DNA from: Chloroflexota bacterium
GTDB lineage: Bacteria; Chloroflexota; Dehalococcoidia; JACVQG01
NCBI GenBank assembly: GCA_016210545.1
Contig: JACQTY010000166.1
Span: 1-50,169, forward strand
Reading direction: 5' to 3'
DNA: 50,169 bases
The notes under the pieces are model-generated. The model was not told where the DNA came from, ran no database searches, and saw only the letters and a program-made list of their open reading frames with translations. The position numbers were made by a program, and so were the translations under genes. Positions 16,151 through 23,068 of the stretch are shown here, piece after piece (position 1 is the stretch's first letter; every line of letters begins with the position of its first letter).

Positions 16151-17497
16151 TCATCTATCGTGCTCTTTGCGTTCTCTCGCGGCCCGCACCGCCGCGTGGG
16201 AGACCACTGTAGCCAGCCTCCCGTACTCTCCGGCCAACCTCTCGGCCACGCTGGCCCAGCTCAGTCCCGCCACGCGGGAACGCGCCGACCGAGAAAGTCG
16301 CTGTTGCAGGCCCTCGTCTTCGAGGAAGCGGCCCAGCGTATCGGCAAGACCGCGGGGCGACAGGTCATCGGTGAGCAGGCCCGCCCCTCCGTCCTGGACC
16401 AAAGTGGGCATGACTCCTACAGGCGCCGCCACCACCGGCAGTCCGCAGGCCATGGCCTCCAGGGCCACCAGCCCGAAGGTCTCGTAGCGGGAGGGCAGCA
16501 CCATGACATCGGCGGAGGAGTAGTAGAGGGGCAGCTCATCCTGGTCGATGGCCCGGTGGAAGCGGACCATTGACTCGATGCCCAGGCTGTGGCTCAGGCC
16601 ATACAGCTCGGTCAGTTCCTCCGGCTCCGAGTCATCGCCGCCCACTATCATGAGATGGACCGGCCTCTGCTCCGATACGATGGCCGTGGCTTCCAGAAGC
16701 TGGTGGACACCTTTTTCACCCCCCAGACGTCCCACGTAGAGCACCACCGGCAGCCCATTCAGGCCCACAGCCCGCCGCGCCCACGCCTTTGGCAACGGAC
16801 GGAACGTCTCCAGGTCTACGCCGCAGGGGATTACTGCGGTCTTCGAAGGCTCGACACCATACAGTTCGGCGAGGTCCTGTTTCTCGGCGTCGGTGGAGGC
16901 CACGACCAGATCGGCTAAGGACAAGACCTGCTGCTCCGTGACAGCCCGCAGACCCGGCTCCGCCGTGTAGCCCAGGCGCCGCTCCTTGCCGCGGGCCGAG
17001 GTGTGGAGCATGGTCACGTGCGGGACCTGCCACTGTTCAGCCAGCGCCATTCCCACCCACCCGGATAGCCAGTAATGGCTGTGAACAATGTCGTAACCGA
17101 TGCCCTCAGCGTCGCGGAAGCGGTCTACCGCCTCGGCAAACTCCGGCAGGTAAGGGAACATATCCGTTTTACTCGGATTGCCGCCCAGCGGCAGGTGGAT
17201 AAGCCGGGCGCGCTCCCCCAACCCCACTACATCAGCCGACCCCGGCTGGTGCCGGCGAGTGAAAACGTCCACGGCAATGCCCAACTGCCCCAGATCGCGC
17301 GCCACGTTCTGCACGTAGATGCTCATGCCCCCCGTATCGCGCGTCCCTGGCCTGCCCAGAGGGCAGCTATGGACGCTGAGCATGGCTACTCTCAAAGCGC
17401 CGCGCTGACCGCTCTCAGCCTGTCTAAGGGAAGTCCCGACAGGTCGGGATTCGACAGGTTCAGCGCGGCGAGTAACTGCCCTGCGTTGTTCCTTCAT
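16151..17497 (-). CDS. GT4 family glycosyltransferase
   Basis: Retaining GT-B glycosyltransferase, similar in style to MshA or sucrose-phosphate synthase-like enzymes. The N-terminal domain has the acceptor-side motif DTGGMSIYVQNVARDLGQLG and DIVHSHYWLSGW; the donor domain has VVLYVGRLGGEKGVHQLL and the EX7E-type signature SRYETFGLVALEAMACGLPVV. Acceptor and sugar are unknown. Both ends are built from dispersed repeats: residues 10-33 come from a CGCCGCGCTGA-type element and the last ten residues (AARERKEHDR) plus the stop region from the 30-base repeat. It overlaps the acyltransferase gene upstream by four bases (ATGA), so the two are translationally coupled. Confidence 0.9.
   Translation of the reverse strand: MKEQRRAVTRRAEPVESRPVGTSLRQAESGQRGALRVAMLSVHSCPLGRPGTRDTGGMSIYVQNVARDLGQLGIAVDVFTRRHQPGSADVVGLGERARLIHLPLGGNPSKTDMFPYLPEFAEAVDRFRDAEGIGYDIVHSHYWLSGWVGMALAEQWQVPHVTMLHTSARGKERRLGYTAEPGLRAVTEQQVLSLADLVVASTDAEKQDLAELYGVEPSKTAVIPCGVDLETFRPLPKAWARRAVGLNGLPVVLYVGRLGGEKGVHQLLEATAIVSEQRPVHLMIVGGDDSEPEELTELYGLSHSLGIESMVRFHRAIDQDELPLYYSSADVMVLPSRYETFGLVALEAMACGLPVVAAPVGVMPTLVQDGGAGLLTDDLSPRGLADTLGRFLEDEGLQQRLSRSARSRVAGLSWASVAERLAGEYGRLATVVSHAAVRAARERKEHDR
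16154..16183. repeat. 30-base direct repeat, copy 2, inside the glycosyltransferase 3' end
   Basis: Exact copy of 15982-16011. Read on the minus strand it encodes the final ten residues of the glycosyltransferase, ending one base before the TGA stop. Confidence 0.85.
17398..17470. repeat. CGCCGCGCTGA-type inverted repeat containing a TCCCGAC-GTCGGGA core
   Basis: Outer arms read GCGCCGCGCTGA and TCAGCGCGGCG, inner core GTCCCGAC-AG-GTCGGGA (17433-17449). It lies inside the N-terminal coding part of the glycosyltransferase. Related copies are at 23045-23068, 24501-24524 and 48955-48991. Confidence 0.7.
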
Positions 17498-18525
17498 TGC
17501 CGCACAACCTCCGGGACACTGGACTTGCCCGGCTGGGTCACGATCGTGCAGCGGTACACCGGCGTGGGCTTGCCGCCCAGGTGCGCCTTGTAGTCTTCAG
17601 CCCCCCGCAGGAAGTCGTACGCCCTTTCCCCCTCGGATATGGCCGTCTGGATGGACAGGACCTTGCACAGCAGGCCAACGCTGAGCCCCTGGTAGGCGGG
17701 CTCAAAACCGCTGTTATACAGATACAGGGTACCGTTGAAATTGAAACAGAAGGCGGCAGCCACGCGCCTGCCATCCAGCTCCATGAAATACAGCCGCAGC
17801 CAGCCGCGCTCGCCCGTCGCCTGGTACAACTGGCGGAAGAAGGCTTCCCTTCGGGGGGTGAGAAACTCATCCTTGGATGCCCGGCTGATACGGAAGAGAC
17901 GAAGGAAATCCTCTAAGTCCTCAGAAAGGGAATGACTGGCATAGAAACGTACCTGTCCGGCCCGCTCCAGCCGGCGCAGCTTCCGCTTCAACTCGTGGCG
18001 GTCCTTGCCGTGGAGGCTCTCCAGGTACTCATCCCAGGAAGAGGGCAGGGGCATGCCGTAGGAGACATCAAGGGGTTCGGTATGGGTGACACAGCCAAGC
18101 TCTCTGGCCAGTGGGACGACATTCAGCGATGCTGTGGAATCTGGAAGCAGGGGATGAAGGTCAAGGGAGCAGCCTCCGTTACTGGCAAACCGAATTAAGG
18201 CGCCGGCGACGATGTCTCCCGCGCCGACCGCAGCGATGATGTCCAGGTAATCGCAGACCTCTTTGTCGCCCAGCAATCGTAGGGTGTCGCCTTGGCGCAC
18301 CAGAGGGACAATGCCCACCACGGCGCCGCCATGCCTCACCGACAGCAGGTGAAGCTCCCCGGCGCCGAGGTTCTGCCACCACGAGCGGCCCCAGCAAGGA
18401 GTGAAGAAGATATGCCGCGCCGGGCTGCTGGCCAGGACCCGATGCCAGTCGGCCTCCAGGGAATCGAAGTCGTCGAGGTGGTCTTGTATCGTTGCTGTAG
18501 ATGGAAGAACGGTCAATGTCTCCAA
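17494..18525 (-). CDS. GNAT-fold acyltransferase of the CelD/BcsL/FemAB-like type
   Basis: A 343-residue protein of the Acetyltransf_6 (CelD/BioF2-like) family, which use acyl-CoA or aminoacyl donors, often for cell-surface glycans. Two GNAT-like halves can be seen; the second contains HELKRKLRRLERAG, then FLRLFRISRASKDEFLTP, RRVAAAFCFNFNGTLYLYNSGFEP and the typical GLLCKVLSIQTAISEGERAYDFLRGAEDYKAHLG split over the last 80 residues. The stop overlaps the start of the glycosyltransferase (ATGA), so both probably act on one surface product. The start is TTG at 18525 with no clear ribosome site; a TATAAT box lies about 40 bases upstream (18569-18564 minus). Confidence 0.88.
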   Translation of the reverse strand: METLTVLPSTATIQDHLDDFDSLEADWHRVLASSPARHIFFTPCWGRSWWQNLGAGELHLLSVRHGGAVVGIVPLVRQGDTLRLLGDKEVCDYLDIIAAVGAGDIVAGALIRFASNGGCSLDLHPLLPDSTASLNVVPLARELGCVTHTEPLDVSYGMPLPSSWDEYLESLHGKDRHELKRKLRRLERAGQVRFYASHSLSEDLEDFLRLFRISRASKDEFLTPRREAFFRQLYQATGERGWLRLYFMELDGRRVAAAFCFNFNGTLYLYNSGFEPAYQGLSVGLLCKVLSIQTAISEGERAYDFLRGAEDYKAHLGGKPTPVYRCTIVTQPGKSSVPEVVRQ

Positions 18526-18563
18526 TCTCGTGGGAGTGATTACGGGCCAGACCTTGAGATTTC

Positions 18564-18569
18564 ATTATA
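18564..18569 (-). promoter_or_regulatory. -10 box for the acyltransferase-glycosyltransferase pair
   Basis: Perfect TATAAT on the minus strand, 38 bases before the TTG start codon. No clear -35 box. Confidence 0.4.
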
Positions 18570-18760
18570 GCGCAGGAGTAAGGGGCAGGTATAGTAGGAG
18601 ACCTTACCCTCTCCGAAATCGCGACTAGTCGGGTCTTTACGCAGTCTCGTCGAAGACTCTCCCGCGAGCGGGATCTCCGATCGGAACGGAGATGAGCAAA
18701 GCGTCATCGGACTGGCCCCCTCTCCGACATGGGGCGTTGCCTCAAATGTCATTCTGAGGA

Positions 18761-18857
18761 GTCCCGACGTGTCCCGATGTATCGGGAAGAATCTGGGTCC
18801 CGATTTATCGGGATTCGTATCTGATTGACCCTCCACCCCATCCCGACTAGTCGGGAT
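18761..18857. repeat. Cluster of TCCCGA-TCGGGA dispersed palindromes
   Basis: Three adjacent or nested palindromes of the same family downstream of mutL. Other members: 25920-25937, 29092-29107, 39901-39918. Confidence 0.65.
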
Positions 18858-18938
18858 TCGCTACACTCAGGGTGACAGTGAGGGCACTTTTGGGGCAAAG
18901 CCCCGACATGGGAGAGGGGAATGGGGGAGAAGTCTGTC

Positions 18939-20672
18939 CTACCGTCTCCCGAATTCCTTCTCCAGTTGCGAGGCGCTCAGGTGCACCATGGTCGGCCGGC
19001 CGTGGGGGCAGGTGCGGGGCATAGCCGCCTTCTCCAGCAGCCTCACCAGCTCCCGCATCTCCTCCGGGTCGAGCGATTGGCCCGCCTTCACCGCCCCGTG
19101 GCAGGCCAGCGACGCCTCTATGCGCTCTTCCCACCCCGTGCGGCGGCCCTCGGCCAGCGCATCCGCTATTTCCTTCAAAGCCTCGGCCAACCCCTGTCCA
19201 GAGTTCTTCGACGAGGTTGCCAGGACCGCGGGAATAGAGCGCACCAGGAAGCTCTTATCGCCAAAAGGCTCCAGGGCAAAGCCGTACGCCTTCAGGTTGT
19301 CTACCTCGGCGTTCAGGATGTCCTGCTGCTGTGGACTCACCTCCAGCACGAACGGCTCCAATAACCCCTGCTCCTCGACCTGCTGTCTGGCCCGCTGCGA
19401 GTGGACCTTCTCGAAGAGGACGCGCTCATGTGCGGCGTGCTGGTCGATGAGGTAAACGCCCTCCGGCCCCTCGGCGATGATGTAGCAGTTGGACACCTGG
19501 CCAAGGACCCGGAGAATTGGGATCTGAGATGTGGGAGGTCGGATGTGGGAGGTGGGGGACGGAAAAAGCGAATCGACAGAATTGTCATCTCCGGAGGGCG
19601 AAGCCTTGAGCACGCCCTGGATCGGGAGGGGCGACAGCTTCAGCGGTGCAGCCGCGGGGACTTCCATTTGCGGAACGGGCATCCTGGCGACAAGCGCCGC
19701 CCGCACGGCCTTCTGCGCGGCAGCAAAGACTATGTGCTCGTTTCGGAAACGGACCTCGGCCTTGGTGGGATGCACGTTGACGTCCACCTCGGTAGGGTCC
19801 AACGTGATATTCAGTATGGCCACCGGGTGCCTGCCCGTCATGAGCAACCCGTGGTATGCCTCTTCCACGGCATAGGCCAGCACAGGGCTTCGTATCCAGC
19901 GGCGGTTGAGGAAGAAGCTCATGTAGCCCCGGTTGGAGCGCGCCGCCTGCGGCGGCCCGATGAGGCCGCCCACCTTCGGCGAGACATCCTGGTCATTCGG
20001 GGCTATCTCGATCAGCTCCTGGGCCAGCTCCAGACCGTAAAGCTCCACGGCGGCATCACGCAGGCTGCCACTCCCTGGCGTACGCAAAGAGACCCGGCTC
20101 TCTATGTACAGCGTGAAGCGGACCTCGGGGTAGGCCAGGGCGTACTCGGACACCACCGCGGAGATGTGGCTGCTCTCGGTGGCCCACGACTTGAGGAACT
20201 TGCGCCGCGCCGGCACATTGTAGAACAGGTTGCGCACCGTGATTGTGGCGCCCCGCGGACGGCCCCTTGCCATCCGTTCAATCACTTCCCCGCCCTTCAG
20301 GCTGAGGAAGGCGCCCGCAGCGTCGTCCGCGGTCTGGGTAAATAGCTCCACCAGGGACACCGAGGCGATGGACGGCAGCGCCTCGCCGCGAAAACCGAGA
20401 GAGGATATCTTTTCGAGGTCCTCCAGCGAGGTTATCTTGGATGTGGCATGGCGCTGGAAGGCCACGTCGACCTCGCCCGCAGGGATGCCGCAGCCGTTGT
20501 CGGTAACGCGGAGCAGCGTGATACCGCCGCCGCGGACCTCCACAGTTATCTGGGAGGCGCCGGCATCCAGGGAGTTCTCGATAAGCTCCTTGACCACCGA
20601 GGCTGGCCGCTCGATGACCTCGCCGGCGGCGATCTTGGAGACAAGGTCAGGGGAAAGGACTTGAATGGGCAT
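18939..20672 (-). CDS. mutL: DNA mismatch repair protein MutL
   Basis: Couples mismatch recognition by MutS to strand removal. The GHKL ATPase domain is complete: ERPASVVKELIENSLDAGA, TDNGCGIP, FQRHATSKI, GFRGEALPSIASV, then RGATITVRNLFYNVPARRKFL. The C-terminal part contains DQHAAHERVLFE, the endonuclease motif DQHAx2Ex4E, together with ACHGAVKAGQ and CPHGRP, which complete the metal site. It should therefore be a nicking MutL, fitting the absence of MutH in most bacteria. The length of 577 residues is normal. The ATG is only five bases after a TATAAT box, so the mRNA is probably leaderless. mutS is upstream on the same strand but separated by toxin-antitoxin-like genes. Confidence 0.97.
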   Translation of the reverse strand: MPIQVLSPDLVSKIAAGEVIERPASVVKELIENSLDAGASQITVEVRGGGITLLRVTDNGCGIPAGEVDVAFQRHATSKITSLEDLEKISSLGFRGEALPSIASVSLVELFTQTADDAAGAFLSLKGGEVIERMARGRPRGATITVRNLFYNVPARRKFLKSWATESSHISAVVSEYALAYPEVRFTLYIESRVSLRTPGSGSLRDAAVELYGLELAQELIEIAPNDQDVSPKVGGLIGPPQAARSNRGYMSFFLNRRWIRSPVLAYAVEEAYHGLLMTGRHPVAILNITLDPTEVDVNVHPTKAEVRFRNEHIVFAAAQKAVRAALVARMPVPQMEVPAAAPLKLSPLPIQGVLKASPSGDDNSVDSLFPSPTSHIRPPTSQIPILRVLGQVSNCYIIAEGPEGVYLIDQHAAHERVLFEKVHSQRARQQVEEQGLLEPFVLEVSPQQQDILNAEVDNLKAYGFALEPFGDKSFLVRSIPAVLATSSKNSGQGLAEALKEIADALAEGRRTGWEERIEASLACHGAVKAGQSLDPEEMRELVRLLEKAAMPRTCPHGRPTMVHLSASQLEKEFGRR

Positions 20673-20677
20673 ACCAG

Positions 20678-20707
20678 ATTATAGCAGTTGGGACGGAGGG
20701 ATGTAAT
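20678..20707 (-). promoter_or_regulatory. mutL promoter, leaderless arrangement
   Basis: On the minus strand ATTACA, an 18-base spacer and TATAAT (20683-20678), with the mutL ATG five bases later. Transcription should start at or within a base or two of the A of the ATG. Confidence 0.6.
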
Positions 20708-20925
20708 CCCGATGCATCGGGACGCCGGTGGGCGATGGAGGAGGGACGAGCACGCGGCGCAACTCCAGAAAGCCGGGGTAGATATGGCACAAAGGAGGTA
20801 AGAGGCGCTCCCGCAAGCGGGATAAACTATGCCCCTGAGGGCAATGTCCTGACGCCCCAGGTTTTCTCAACCTCAGACCTGGAACTTGGACCGTGCTCCA
20901 CCACCCCGGCGAGAAATATTATACT

Positions 20926-21165
20926 TTATCTGTTCTCTTCTTCCAATAGGGTGCGGATTTCCTTAAAGACTTCATCGCCGGGTATGGTCTTGACTTTGCC
21001 GGTCTTGATTTCACTAACTCTGTTCTCAGCTTCCTCTGCCCATAATGCGTCTATTTCTTTTTGCGAGGGATGCAAGCTATTGAGAATCTTCTCAACCAAC
21101 ATAGTCTTTAAGTCCACAGGCAAAGACTCGACCATTGAAATTAGTTCGTCCGTCTTAGTACCCAT
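20926..21165 (-). CDS. Addiction-module antitoxin-like protein, orphan
   Basis: A 79-residue acidic protein similar to the 'putative addiction module component' family (TIGR02574 type), which pairs with RelE-like toxins. The features are the helical start DELISMVESLPVDLKTMLVEKILNSL, then the signature HPSQKEIDALWAEEAENRVSEIKTGKVKTIPGDEVF split over the rest, which in family members reads 'W..E...R..ei..Gk....s.eev'. No RelE-type toxin is next to it: the following 250 bases toward mutL hold only repeat sequence. It may be a remnant or may act in trans. GAGG lies seven bases before the ATG. Confidence 0.8.
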   Translation of the reverse strand: MGTKTDELISMVESLPVDLKTMLVEKILNSLHPSQKEIDALWAEEAENRVSEIKTGKVKTIPGDEVFKEIRTLLEEENR

Positions 21166-21205
21166 GAGATCGCCTCACTTTCCCACATATTAGCATAACG
21201 CAGGG

Positions 21206-21727
21206 TCAGCGGCTGGCAGAAGCGCCCAGCGGTAAAGCTGCTCCGTCGGACAGCAATTCTGCCAAAGGCCGTCCCAGCCCGTGGGCCAGGGCCACAAGTG
21301 TCTCGTAGCGCGGTGACTGCTCGCCGTTCTCAATGCGCACCAGCGTAACCCGGCCTATCCCCGCAGCAGTAGCCAGGTCCCTTTGCGACATGTGCGCCGT
21401 TTTCCTTAGCTCGCGAATCCGGCTGCCAATAGATTGCCTTCCTCGTGCTGCGACGGCTTCCATGCGCGGCCGGTAAGAAACGTCACAATAGTGGCGAACG
21501 AAGTCCCACGGCAACTCTACCGCCTTGCCCCCGGCAGAGCGCAGAATTACCTCATAAGGGTTGGGCAACTCGATCGCGGAGAGACTGGCAAGGTCGCCAA
21601 TATCGGGTATATCAGCAAACGGAATAATACCCGTGCAGCCATCCGCGAAAGAAAGCTCAATACCTTCCTTCAGCGGGTTTGCTGAAGTCATCATCCTGTC
21701 TGCGTTCCTGACTAGCACTGCACCCAT
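21206..21727 (-). CDS. DUF2442 plus XRE-type HTH protein (antitoxin-like)
   Basis: A 173-residue two-domain protein. Residues 10-85 resemble DUF2442 (ANPLKEGIELSFADGCTGIIPF, NPYEVILRSAGGKAVELPWDFVRHYCD). Residues 105-165 are a helix-turn-helix of the Cro/C1 type (IRELRKTAHMSQRDLATAAGIGRVTLVRIENGEQSPR). DUF2442 proteins are commonly paired with DUF4160 proteins as presumed toxin-antitoxin sets; the HTH would bind the operator at 22026-22043. The start ATG lies 10 bases after the stop of the DUF4160 gene, so they form one operon. A longer frame from 21862 overlaps that gene and is not needed. Confidence 0.85.
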   Translation of the reverse strand: MGAVLVRNADRMMTSANPLKEGIELSFADGCTGIIPFADIPDIGDLASLSAIELPNPYEVILRSAGGKAVELPWDFVRHYCDVSYRPRMEAVAARGRQSIGSRIRELRKTAHMSQRDLATAAGIGRVTLVRIENGEQSPRYETLVALAHGLGRPLAELLSDGAALPLGASASR

Positions 21728-21737
21728 GTTGGCATCT

Positions 21738-21974
21738 TTACCTCTTGTGGACGTTGTCCCAGGTTTTCCTGATTGCCTCAGCATATTTTCTATAGACTCG
21801 CAAGATCGCGCCGTAGTCGCCGGATGGCGGCTCGTCCATGAATCCCCCGCTGTTGAGATCAATCCGGCAGACGTCTTCGTTGCCGACCCACACGTGAACG
21901 TGGGGCGCCTCGAAATCGTTCTCCCGTGTGTACACCACGAACCGGAACTGCCCCTCTGTAGCTACAGTTGGCAT
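21738..21974 (-). CDS. DUF4160 family protein (putative toxin)
   Basis: A 78-residue protein of the DUF4160 family: FRFVVYTRENDFEAPHVHVWVGNEDVCRIDL is the family core, with the EAPHVHV signature, and the C-terminal YGAILRVYRKYAEAIRKTWDNV helix follows. DUF4160 genes usually stand directly before DUF2442 genes, as here, and are thought to be the toxin half, but activity is not established to my knowledge. First gene of its operon, with a promoter and palindromic operator about 50 bases upstream. Confidence 0.85.
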   Translation of the reverse strand: MPTVATEGQFRFVVYTRENDFEAPHVHVWVGNEDVCRIDLNSGGFMDEPPSGDYGAILRVYRKYAEAIRKTWDNVHKR

Positions 21975-22021
21975 CCACTACACCTGCGCACAGCCCGCCA
22001 ATAGCCCGTAAGCCTATCGTT

Positions 22022-22051
22022 AGTATGTATCATAAACGATACACATGTCAA
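22022..22051 (-). promoter_or_regulatory. Promoter of the DUF4160-DUF2442/HTH operon
   Basis: On the minus strand a perfect TTGACA (22051-22046), 18-base spacer and CATACT (22027-22022). The leader would be about 40 bases. Confidence 0.65.
22026..22043. promoter_or_regulatory. Palindromic operator in the toxin-antitoxin promoter
   Basis: TGTATC-ATAAAC-GATACA, a 6-base-arm inverted repeat that fills the spacer between -35 and -10. It is the natural target for the HTH domain of the second gene (autoregulation); this link is inferred. Confidence 0.6.
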
Positions 22052-22302
22052 GGGGACGGAAGTTCAGTTTCAGCATGAACCTCTGTCAACGGATTGACTA
22101 TTAGATCTACCTCGTAGTCGCGCAGATTGGGTGCTGGTCGAACATCGATGGTTTTCATTCCCGGCGGCAGTAACGCGCGCCAGTCTGAGGCCAGGAATTC
22201 TTCCTGTGCTCCCGCCGTCTTACTATCTCCTGCAGCAAGTGCCCCGACCTTAGGATGTTTGAATCTTGTCTTGACGAACGCTCTAGCCAGGCATGAATTC
22301 AC
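22048..22302 (-). CDS. Short hypothetical ORF, doubtful
   Basis: An 84-residue frame following the truncated PIN gene. The second half (PPGMKTIDVRPAPNLRDYEVDLIVNP) looks protein-like, but I recognise no family, there is no clear ribosome site and the 3' end overlaps the toxin-antitoxin promoter. It could be the remnant of a gene joined to the damaged PIN gene by deletion. Confidence 0.3.
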   Translation of the reverse strand: MNSCLARAFVKTRFKHPKVGALAAGDSKTAGAQEEFLASDWRALLPPGMKTIDVRPAPNLRDYEVDLIVNPLTEVHAETELPSP

Positions 22303-22334
22303 TGATCCAGAAGCCGACGCCTACAGCAAGAGAC

Positions 22335-22670
22335 TCAGAATGAAGCCAAAAGAGTTAATGGGCCAGACGTAAACATACACTCTTCGGCATTGATTACCCT
22401 GGCGTAACGGGAGACTTCTTCAGGACGAGGGTCAGGGCAGACCTCGGGTGGATAGAGGACCAGAAGCTCCTGCAACGCGATGACTCTGGCCGGCATCTTG
22501 CTTCTCACTGCTCTTATCACTTCTTCCAGGACTAACCTGGATATGACGGCCTCGAATCTGTTGTCGAGGAAGAGCGATATTACCTTGCCGGGCGCGCCCC
22601 GCGGAGAACACACGGCAGAGTATATTATGTTGCTGTCGAGGAGCGCCCTAATCCTCGTACTCCAAGCCAT
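22335..22670 (-). pseudogene. PIN-domain toxin (VapC-like), apparently truncated
   Basis: The N-terminal two thirds of a PIN ribonuclease: LLDSNIIYSAVCSPRGAPGKVISLFLDNRFEAVISRLVLEEVIRAV with the first catalytic Asp and the Glu of LEEV. PIN domains then continue with 'AEDaphlaAAi...D.lVTGDkdLL', which supplies the other acidic ligands; here, after RVINAEE, the frame runs into CMFTSGPLTLLASF and stops. The active site is therefore incomplete and the gene is probably broken by a deletion or frameshift. Its start overlaps the 3' end of the AbrB-type antitoxin gene by 23 bases, the usual arrangement of antitoxin then toxin. Confidence 0.75.
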
Positions 22671-22935
22671 AGCGTTCCTTGATAAGCTCCTTCCTGATCT
22701 TCCTGCCCTCCTCGATTAGTTCTTCCTCCGCTATCCCCGACCTCTGGAACGCCTCCTGGATCTCCCGCAGGGCGTTGAGGGCTAGCACCTTTTTGGGCGT
22801 GACTACCAGCTTTGAGTCCTCCACCGATAGCTCCAGCTTGTCACCAGGGCTTAGCTTCAGTCTCTCGCATATCTCCCTGGGCAAGGTAAGCTGTCGCCGA
22901 GGGCGCAGTTGTATATCCACAGTCGTCTTGGCCAT
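22648..22935 (-). CDS. AbrB/MazE-type antitoxin
   Basis: A 95-residue protein with an N-terminal swapped-hairpin AbrB DNA-binding domain (VDIQLRPRRQLTLPREICERLKLSPGDKLELSVEDSKLVV) and a charged helical tail (EEELIEEGRKIRKELIKERYG) that would bind the toxin. It precedes and overlaps the PIN-domain gene, forming an AbrB-PIN module. GGAG lies eight bases before the ATG. With the toxin truncated, the antitoxin may now be free-standing. Confidence 0.88.
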   Translation of the reverse strand: MAKTTVDIQLRPRRQLTLPREICERLKLSPGDKLELSVEDSKLVVTPKKVLALNALREIQEAFQRSGIAEEELIEEGRKIRKELIKERYGLEYED

Positions 22936-23044
22936 ATACTATCTACTCCTACGATATATCTAATGTCTGACATCAGACGTGCGATGGCAGACAGCCGCAT
23001 TGTGGTGGGGTTGAGCGCGGTTGTCAAATGTAAGGCGAAACGCG

Positions 23045-23068
23045 CGCTGCGACAGGCTCAGCGCGGCG
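23045..23068. repeat. CGCCGCGCTGAGCCTGTCG repeat after mutS
   Basis: Reverse-oriented copy (23 of 24 bases match) of the element at 24501-24524; it ends exactly at the mutS stop codon. Confidence 0.75.

Larger units (their letters stand above)
18526..18938. other. Gene-free region crowded with TCCCGA palindromes
   Basis: Carries at least three TCCCGA-type inverted repeats between 18761 and 18857 (GTCCCGAT-ATCGGGA, TCCCGAT-ATCGGGA, TCCCGACTAGTCGGGA). No coding frame is convincing. Confidence 0.55.

Noticed and set aside
12180-17497. Mycothiol-like pathway from the PIG-L deacetylase and the MshA-like glycosyltransferase
   Set aside because: The two genes are 3 kb apart in different transcripts with unrelated genes between, and no MshC/MshD-like gene is present.
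20679-20870. 63-residue minus-strand ORF upstream of mutL
   Set aside because: Overlaps the mutL promoter and a TCCCGATGCATCGGGA repeat; no protein features.
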